This document shows positions 6,605 to 11,935 of a stretch of 11,935 nt of DNA, piece by piece. A model generated the notes under the pieces. That model did no database searches, was not told the DNA's origin, and was given only the letters and a program-made list of their open reading frames with translations. Position numbers and translations under genes: made by a program. The number at the start of each line of letters is the position of its first letter. Within the stretch, counting starts at the first letter, position 1. The stretch spans positions 1 to 11,935 of the forward strand of contig JBJMLG010000088.1 in the NCBI GenBank assembly GCA_045805385.1, given 5' to 3'. The stretch comes from JADGHQ01 sp045805385 (lineage in GTDB: Bacteria; Actinomycetota; Thermoleophilia; Solirubrobacterales; Thermoleophilaceae).

Positions 6605-8674
6605 GTGGGGGATCAGTCGCCGGAGATCGCGCCGCGCCCGGACGGCCAAATGGCCTGTTCCATGGCCAGCGTGCTCATCCGCCGCGTGCGCTCGTCGCTG
6701 GGCGAGGCCGCCGTGCAGCAGCTGATCGAGCGCGCCGGCGTGCCTTACAGCGCGGAATATCTGGAGGACCTCGGCAACTGGATTCCCTACGAGCACGCGG
6801 GTGCGCTGATGGAGGCAGCCGTCGCCCTCACCCGCGACGAGGAGATCGTCCGCCGCGCCGGGGAAGACACCGTCCGCCAGCACGCTGGCACCGCGGTGGC
6901 GACGCTGCTCAGGTCGCTCGGCTCGCCGCAGGCGGTGTTCGAGCAGCTCACGCTCGCCGCCACGAAGTTCAGCACGGTGATCGACCTGGTCCCGGTCGAG
7001 GTTGCGCCCGGCCGCGCGGTCGTACGCGCGAAGGCGAAGCCCGGTTACACCCGTCACCGCCGCCACTGTGAGTACACGCAGGGCATGCTCTCCCAGCCTC
7101 CGGCGCTCTTCGGGCTCCCAGCTGCTCGCGTGGTCGAGACGAGCTGCGAGCTCGAGGGCGGCGATCACTGCCTCTATACCGTCACCTGGGATGCCGCGAG
7201 CGCTGAGCGGGCCACGGACCCCGGCGAACTCGTGGCCGCGCTCGAGCAGCAGGTGGCCGCGATGACGGACCGCCTGGAGAACATGTATGCGACTGCGCGC
7301 GACCTGATCGCGCTCGACGACGTGGACGCCGCGCTCACGCGCATCACCGAGCGCGCGGCCACCGCAGTGCGCGCCCCCAGCTACCTGCTCGCGGTCCGCG
7401 TGGGCCGGGGCGACAAGCTGCATGTGCACCATCGCGGCTTCTCGGATGCCGAGGCGGACAAGACTGCGCGCGCCCTGCTCGGCGACGAGAGCGTCGCGTC
7501 GCGCGCGTCCGGCCTTGTGGTGGACGTGGCGTCAGCGACCCGGCACTACGGGCGGCTGATGGCCGCCTCGCCCGACGGCGCCTTCTTTCCGCACGAGCGC
7601 GACCTGCTCGACGTGTACGCCCGCTACGCGGCGGCGGTGCTCGACACGGCGACCGCGCTCGACGAGGCACGCAGGCGTCACGAGGAGGCGCAGGCACTGC
7701 TCGGGCTCGCCCAGTCGGTGGCCACGGCGAACACGAGCCAGGACGTGGCGGAGCGGCTCGCGCAGACCGTTCCCGCCGTCGTGGACTGCGACCGCGCGTT
7801 CGTGTTCCTCTGGGATGAGTCGGAGCAGGCGCTGGTGTGCCACGCCGTCGGCGGCGATCCGGGGCCGAGCGGCAAGATCGCGCGCGAGCTGAGGATCAGT
7901 CCCGACGACACGCCCCGCCTGGCCGATCTGCGCGCCGCGCCGACCCCTGACCCGCTGTTCTTCGACGCCCACCCGGACGACCCGTTCATCGAGGCGACCA
8001 TGCACGCGACCGGCGCGCTCGCGCTCGTGGTCGTCCCGATCGTCGCGAACGATCGCCTCTACGGGACCATGAACGTGAGCGTGACCGAGCGGCCGGAGCG
8101 GCTGGCGCCGTCGCCGGCGCTGCTCGACTCGCTCGCCGGCGTGGTGGCGCAGGCGGCCACCGCGCTCGACAACGCGCGCCTGATCGAGACGATGGCGCAC
8201 CAGGCACGGCACGACAACCTCACCGGCCTGCTCGGCCATCGCGCCTTCCACGAGGCCATCGCGACCGGCCTGTCCGAGCGCGACCCGGAGACATTCACGC
8301 TCGCGATGATCGACATCGACGATTTCAAGCAGATCAACGACACGCACGGCCACCCCGTCGGCGACGAGGCGCTCCGGCTCGTGGCCGAGGCGCTTCACCA
8401 CGCGGTGCGGGACGACGACCGCGTGTTTCGCGTGGGCGGAGAGGAGTTCGCGGTGCTGCTGCCCGGCCTGAGCGCCGGCGACGCGGCGGCCGCCGCCGAG
8501 CGGCTTCGCGAGGCGGTGGCCGCAATCGAGTTCCGCGTGCCGCTGCGCGTGAGCATCGGGCTCGCCTCCTGGCCCGACGGCGCGCCCGACCGCGACAGCC
8601 TCATCCAGCACGCGGATTCCGCGCTCTACGACGCAAAACGGGCCGGCAAGGACCGCGTGAGCATCGCGGCTTAG
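6605..8674 (+). CDS. sensor diguanylate cyclase: V4R-like, GAF-like x2, GGDEF
   Basis: 689 residues, soluble (no membrane segments or signal), predicted to make cyclic di-GMP from two GTP. Residues ~16-195 form a V4R/HNOB-like sensor ending in ALFGLPAARVVETSCELEGG and HCLYTVTW; Cys155, Cys181 and Cys189 stand out as possible metal or redox ligands. A coiled coil (~205-230) follows, then two GAF-like domains (~232-350 and ~362-525), the second clearer. The GGDEF domain runs ~530-689, with HDNLTGLLGHRAF, metal-binding Asp570 in MIDIDDFKQIND, GGEEF at 611-615, and an I-site RDDD (602-605) exactly five residues before it. Catalysis and product inhibition both look intact. There is no EAL or HD-GYP partner domain. 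The GTG at 6605 lacks a Shine-Dalgarno; ATGs at 6650 and 6662 are alternatives and would not lose any conserved part. Ligands are unknown; the V4R assignment is the least certain. Confidence 0.88.
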   Translation: MGDQSPEIAPRPDGQMACSMASVLIRRVRSSLGEAAVQQLIERAGVPYSAEYLEDLGNWIPYEHAGALMEAAVALTRDEEIVRRAGEDTVRQHAGTAVATLLRSLGSPQAVFEQLTLAATKFSTVIDLVPVEVAPGRAVVRAKAKPGYTRHRRHCEYTQGMLSQPPALFGLPAARVVETSCELEGGDHCLYTVTWDAASAERATDPGELVAALEQQVAAMTDRLENMYATARDLIALDDVDAALTRITERAATAVRAPSYLLAVRVGRGDKLHVHHRGFSDAEADKTARALLGDESVASRASGLVVDVASATRHYGRLMAASPDGAFFPHERDLLDVYARYAAAVLDTATALDEARRRHEEAQALLGLAQSVATANTSQDVAERLAQTVPAVVDCDRAFVFLWDESEQALVCHAVGGDPGPSGKIARELRISPDDTPRLADLRAAPTPDPLFFDAHPDDPFIEATMHATGALALVVVPIVANDRLYGTMNVSVTERPERLAPSPALLDSLAGVVAQAATALDNARLIETMAHQARHDNLTGLLGHRAFHEAIATGLSERDPETFTLAMIDIDDFKQINDTHGHPVGDEALRLVAEALHHAVRDDDRVFRVGGEEFAVLLPGLSAGDAAAAAERLREAVAAIEFRVPLRVSIGLASWPDGAPDRDSLIQHADSALYDAKRAGKDRVSIAA

Positions 8675-8743
8675 CGGCGCGCCAGCGGGTAAGGGGTGCG
8701 CCCGCGCAATCCGCTCCAAATGCCCGATGTAGGGCGGCGCGCC
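8674..8743. repeat. GCGGCGCGCC direct repeat, copies 60 bp apart
   Basis: GCGGCGCGCC occurs at 8674-8683, touching the GGDEF stop codon, and again at 8734-8743. Each copy contains the 8-bp palindrome GGCGCGCC, so the pair can also be read as inverted repeats. The spacing is about 5.7 helical turns. It may be a paired protein-binding site upstream of the LAL regulator, or chance in such GC-rich DNA. Confidence 0.35.
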
Positions 8744-8784
8744 TCAGTCCAACATGGGTAGCGGCGAATGACCCGCACCCGACC

Positions 8785-8789
8785 GAGGA
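8785..8789 (+). promoter_or_regulatory. ribosome-binding site of the small leader ORF
   Basis: GAGGA ends 7 nt before the ATG at 8797. This spacing is ideal, and the site is better than the start signals of most of the large genes here. It is the main reason for listing the small ORF that follows. Confidence 0.45.
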
Positions 8790-8796
8790 CATTCCA

Positions 8797-8973
8797 ATGC
8801 TCACCTACCTCCGACGAGACTTCCTCGAAACGAGCCTCACACCGGAATCACGCCGGCCAAGCCTGGCCGACGAGCTCTTCGCGCGATACTGGGAGGGTGA
8901 CGACTCGAGTGACAAGCGCACGCGTCGTTGGACGCGAGGGCGAGCTCGCGGAACTCGAAGCAGCGCTGGCTGA
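8797..8973 (+). CDS. small ORF (58 aa) overlapping the start of the LAL regulator
   Basis: Reads MLTYLRRDFLETSLTPESRR, then PSLADELFARYWEGDDSSDK, then an Arg-rich tail that overlaps the regulator gene in another frame. It has GAGGA 7 nt before the ATG. Over its first ~40 codons, third positions are mostly G/C, more coding-like than the regulator's frame over the same bases. The stretch LADELFARYWEGDD loosely resembles the start of SigB/SigF-type sigma factors (ELFxRYxEGDD), but nothing of the rest of a sigma factor follows. It could be a leader peptide coupled to the regulator, a small protein, or a relic. Function unknown. Confidence 0.35.
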   Translation: MLTYLRRDFLETSLTPESRRPSLADELFARYWEGDDSSDKRTRRWTRGRARGTRSSAG

Positions 8974-11890
8974 CGCCGCCTCCGGGCGGCCGTCGATCGC
9001 CTTCGTGGCGGGCGACTCGGGCATCGGCAAGACCCGCCTGCTGCGCGAGTTCGTGAGCCGCGCGGCGGAAGCCGACGCGCCCGCGCGCGTGATTTGCGGC
9101 GACTCCGTGGAGCTGGGGGAGGGCGAGCTGCCGTATGCGCCGCTGGTCGCTGCCCTGCGGCCGCTCGCCCGAGCGCAGGATCCGGTGCTCGAGTCGCTTC
9201 CCCCGGCTGCACGGGCCGCTCTCGCAGCGCTGCTTCCGGGCCTCGCCCCCGCAGCCTCCGACGAGTCTGCCGGGGAGCGCGACGACGCGGCGCAGGCCCG
9301 GCTCTTCGAGGCGCTTCTTCAGCTGTTCGACGAGCTTGGCCGCGAGCAGCCGCTGGTCGTGCAGATCGAGGACATCCATTGGGCCGACCGCTCCACGCGC
9401 GCATTCCTTGCCTTCATGGCCCGTGCGCTCGCGCACGAGCGGGTGCTGCTGGTGGCGACCTACCGCACCGACGAGCTCCACCGCCGTCACCCTTTGCGCC
9501 CGCTGCTCGCCGAGCTCGAACGTGACGCAACCGCCCGCCGCATCGAGCTGAAGCCGCTCGATCGCGACGAGCTGCGGGAGCTGCTCGGCGACATCCTCGG
9601 AGCGGATCCGGATGCCGACCTGGTGGAGCGGCTGTGGTCGCGCAGCGAGGGTAACCCGCTCTTCACGGAGGAGCTGCTCGCGGCGAGCCTCGACGGGCGC
9701 GGCGGCCTGCCTCCGACCCTGCGCGACGCCCTGATGGTGCGCATCGAGCGGCTCGGAGAGGACACGCAGGAGCTGCTTCGCGTGCTCGCCGCCGGCCGGC
9801 GCCTCGACCACGGGCTGCTGAGCGACGCCAGCGGCCTCGACGCTGCAAGCCTGCGCGCGGCGCTGCGGGAGGCGGTGGCGAGCCACATCGTGGCCGCGGA
9901 CGCCGAGGGCTTCCATTCCTTCCGGCACGCCCTGCTGCGCGAGGTGGTCCACGACGACCTGCTCCCCGGTGAGCACTCGGAACTTCATCTCGCCCTCGCG
10001 CGCGCTCTCGAGCGGCGCATGGAGCTCCAGGGTGTGAGCACCTATCTCACCGCGGGGATCGCCCACCACTACTTCGTTGCCGGCGACCAGAGAGCCGCGC
10101 TTGCCGCTTCCGTGAGCGCCGCGCGCGCCGCCGTGCAGGTGCACGCATACGGCGAGGCGGCTGCTCTGCTCGAGCGCGCACTCGAGCTCTGGGAGCGAGT
10201 GCCCGGGCCCGACCGGATAGCGGGCTGTGACCGCATCGAACTGCTGAGGCGCGCCGCGGTCGCGCATCAGGGGCATGGCGACTACGCCCGCCAGGAGCAG
10301 TTGCTCCGGCGAGCCCTCGAGGCGATCGACGAACATTCGGAGCCGCGCCGCGCGGCGGAGCTGCTCGAGCTGACAGCTCGAGCCCTGTGGTCCCTCAATC
10401 GAAGCGCCGATGCGATGGCCAACGCCGAGCACGCGCTCGAGCTCGTCAACGACGGCGAGCCCGGCGAGGAACGTGCACGGCTGCTCGGATGGCTCGCGAA
10501 GGCGCGCATGCTGCAGGGCCGTTACGGCGAGGCGCTCGATGTGGCGAGTGACGCCATCGACGCCGCCGAGGCCGCCGGCGACACGCTCGCCGAGGGCCGT
10601 GCCCGTAACGCGCGCGGCTTCTCGCTGGTCGGCCTCGGCCAGGTGGACGGGGGGATCGCCGAGCTTCGGCGAGCAGTCGAGCTCGCGCACAACCGCGAGA
10701 ACGTGTCGGAGCTCAGCAGCGCCTACACGAATCTCGCCGACGCGCTCAACCAGGCGGGGCGTACTCGCGAGGCGCTGGCGGTGGTGGAGCGCGGTCGCCA
10801 AGTGGTGTCGGAGACCTCCCGTCCTCACGACTGGCTCGCCGTGATGATCGCCGAGCTCAAGTGGCAGCTCGGCGAATGGGACGAAGCCGAGACGTGGCTG
10901 CCGCCTCGCGAGCGTAGGTACACGCCGACCACGACGATGTACGTGCTGCTCCAGCGGTCCACGTTCGCCCTGGGGCGCGGCGATCAGGCGGCCGCGCGCC
11001 AGCACCTCGACGAGATCGAGGAGTTCGTCGCTCACTCGACCGAGCCGCAGTTCCTCGGCAGCTGGGGCGCGCTGCGCGGAGCGCTCTCGTTGCGCGAGGG
11101 CGACATCGAGGCCGGCCGGCGCGCCGTGGACGAGGCACTCGACAGGATCGAGTTCTGCAGCGAGGACGCCAACCGGATCGTGCGCCTGTCGGCAGTTGGG
11201 GTGGCGATCGAGGCGGAGGCGATCGAGCGCGCTCGCGACCTCGGCGAAGACGTGAGCCTTGCGCAGTTCCGAGCCGAGGCGATGCTCGCGCGCATGCGCG
11301 CGGGCGCCGAGGGCGTCCGCCCCGTGGAGCGCGCCTGGCTCGCGATGGCGGAGGCCGAGGCGACCAGGGTGGAGGGCATCCCGGAGCCCGGTTGCTGGGC
11401 CGAGGCGGCCTCGGCCTGGGATGCGCTCGACTGGCCCTACGAGGCGACGCTCGCGCGGTGGCGCGGGGCCGAGGCGCAGGTGCGGGCCGGCGACCGCGAG
11501 CAGGCGGCGGCATGGGCCGGCGAAGCCCTTCGCGCGGCGCGCGAGCTCGGCGCCGGCTGGCTCGAGCGCGAGTTGGAGGGCCTGGTCGCGCGGGCGCGCC
11601 TGCGACTCGAGGACGAGCCCGTCGCCGAAGACCCCGACCCCCCCACCGCGGACGACGAGCCGTTCGGGCTCACACCGCGCGAGCGTCAGGTGCTCGCACT
11701 CGTGGCCGAGGGCCGGACCAACCGCGAGATCGGTGACACGCTCTTCATGGCGGAGAAGACCGCCAGCGTGCACGTGTCGCGCATCCTGGCGAAGCTCGGC
11801 GTGCGCAGCCGCACCGAGGCAGCGGCCGTGGCTCACCGCCTGGGCCTCGACTCGGGCGAGCCCTCCGGCGCAGAAGCCTCACGCACTTAA
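8909..11890 (+). CDS. LAL-type LuxR-family transcriptional regulator with STAND ATPase domain
   Basis: About 993 residues, the size and order of large ATP-binding LuxR (LAL, MalT-like) regulators. These are ATP-driven oligomerising transcription activators of the cytoplasm. Numbered from the GTG at 8909: VVGREGELAELE opens an AAA/STAND domain; Walker A GDSGIGKT is at ~35-42; the Walker B-like strand VVQIEDIHWAD has its acidic pair at ~154-155; a sensor-like VATYRTDELHRRHPLRPLL follows. A winged-helix-like region lies at ~335-370 (FRHALLREVVHDDLL), then TPR-like helical repeats at ~395-640 and beyond, likely for ligand or partner binding. A C-terminal LuxR HTH lies at ~920-980 (LTPRERQVLALVAEGRTN, NREIG, EKTASVHVSRILAKLGVRSR). 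There is no receiver domain. The frame is open back to 8768, but codons before 8897 look non-coding. GGGAGG at 8891-8896 serves the GTG at 8909 with a long 12-nt spacing; GTG at 8897 is the alternative. The target and signal are unknown. Confidence 0.9.
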   Translation: MTSARVVGREGELAELEAALADAASGRPSIAFVAGDSGIGKTRLLREFVSRAAEADAPARVICGDSVELGEGELPYAPLVAALRPLARAQDPVLESLPPAARAALAALLPGLAPAASDESAGERDDAAQARLFEALLQLFDELGREQPLVVQIEDIHWADRSTRAFLAFMARALAHERVLLVATYRTDELHRRHPLRPLLAELERDATARRIELKPLDRDELRELLGDILGADPDADLVERLWSRSEGNPLFTEELLAASLDGRGGLPPTLRDALMVRIERLGEDTQELLRVLAAGRRLDHGLLSDASGLDAASLRAALREAVASHIVAADAEGFHSFRHALLREVVHDDLLPGEHSELHLALARALERRMELQGVSTYLTAGIAHHYFVAGDQRAALAASVSAARAAVQVHAYGEAAALLERALELWERVPGPDRIAGCDRIELLRRAAVAHQGHGDYARQEQLLRRALEAIDEHSEPRRAAELLELTARALWSLNRSADAMANAEHALELVNDGEPGEERARLLGWLAKARMLQGRYGEALDVASDAIDAAEAAGDTLAEGRARNARGFSLVGLGQVDGGIAELRRAVELAHNRENVSELSSAYTNLADALNQAGRTREALAVVERGRQVVSETSRPHDWLAVMIAELKWQLGEWDEAETWLPPRERRYTPTTTMYVLLQRSTFALGRGDQAAARQHLDEIEEFVAHSTEPQFLGSWGALRGALSLREGDIEAGRRAVDEALDRIEFCSEDANRIVRLSAVGVAIEAEAIERARDLGEDVSLAQFRAEAMLARMRAGAEGVRPVERAWLAMAEAEATRVEGIPEPGCWAEAASAWDALDWPYEATLARWRGAEAQVRAGDREQAAAWAGEALRAARELGAGWLERELEGLVARARLRLEDEPVAEDPDPPTADDEPFGLTPRERQVLALVAEGRTNREIGDTLFMAEKTASVHVSRILAKLGVRSRTEAAAVAHRLGLDSGEPSGAEASRT

Positions 11891-11935
11891 GTGACATAGG
11901 GCACATGCTGCCTTGGGCCGTCTTGACCTGGCCTG

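Noticed and set aside
8687..8692. GGGTAA, and GGGTAG near 8755, as SigB/SigF-type -10 elements
   Set aside because: No GTTT-type -35 at suitable spacing for either. Short GC-rich hexamers are expected by chance here.
7532..8719. 395-codon open frame on the - strand opposite the GGDEF gene
   Set aside because: Low-complexity Arg/His/Gly/Val sequence with no domain. The opposite strand encodes clear GAF and GGEEF motifs over the same bases.
8837..11836. 999-codon open frame on the - strand opposite the LAL regulator
   Set aside because: Mirror of a GC-rich coding frame: few stops arise opposite G/C-ending codons. Its protein is His/Arg/Gly-rich with no recognisable domain, while the + strand frame has complete ATPase and LuxR motifs.
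11891..11935. Terminator or new gene start after the LAL regulator
   Set aside because: 45 bp with no stem plus T-run and no start with a ribosome-binding site; too short to judge.
1..11935. CRISPR arrays, tRNA/rRNA genes, insertion sequences, phage or toxin-antitoxin genes
   Set aside because: No regularly spaced repeats, cloverleaf-like segments, terminal inverted repeats with a transposase, or such gene families were seen on either strand.

Overview
The window is very GC-rich, with strong G/C bias at third codon positions, many GTG-type starts and few clear Shine-Dalgarno sites. It carries a STAND/LuxR (LAL-type) regulator, a sensor diguanylate cyclase, an MmyB-like XRE regulator and a DHA2 exporter. 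This points to a soil-type actinobacterium, possibly Thermoleophilia/Solirubrobacterales. That placement is an inference from gene content and composition; there is no rRNA or marker gene to test it.

Left part (1-5721): the window opens with the last 52 codons of an inositol-monophosphatase-family gene on the + strand. Its end overlaps by 19 bp a convergent aminoglycoside/choline-kinase-like phosphotransferase. On the - strand, read from the right, come an MmyB-like XRE regulator, a FUSC-family exporter 46 bp later, and the phosphotransferase, which overlaps the FUSC end. These three look like one operon. Back to back with the regulator, on the + strand, is a 14-TM DHA2 drug:proton antiporter. 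The shared region at 4172-4237 holds a near-perfect 10-bp direct repeat and promoter-like hexamers in both directions. The set (regulator, two exporters of different superfamilies, small-molecule kinase) reads as a xenobiotic or toxic-metabolite resistance module; its substrate cannot be read from the sequence.

Middle (5722-6560): a small, very acidic hypothetical gene on the - strand ends 1 bp from the exporter. Diverging from it is a TrmO/TsaA-type tRNA methyltransferase gene with a good ribosome-binding site.

Right part (6561-11935): a + strand gene encodes a soluble sensor diguanylate cyclase (V4R-like N-terminal domain, coiled coil, two GAF-like domains, GGEEF domain with intact I-site). 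Its GTG start sits 8 nt after a GCCGATAA motif and could be leaderless. A 234-bp spacer follows, with a 10-bp direct repeat exactly 60 bp apart and a 58-codon small ORF with its own ribosome-binding site. Next is a roughly 993-residue LAL regulator (ATPase, TPR-like repeats, C-terminal LuxR HTH). The last 45 bp hold nothing recognisable.

No tRNA, rRNA, CRISPR array, insertion sequence or phage gene was seen. No wholly new system can be demonstrated. The best candidates for a second look are the regulator/two-exporter/kinase module with its operator-like repeats, the V4R-GAF-GAF-GGDEF sensor, and the small ORF ahead of the LAL regulator.
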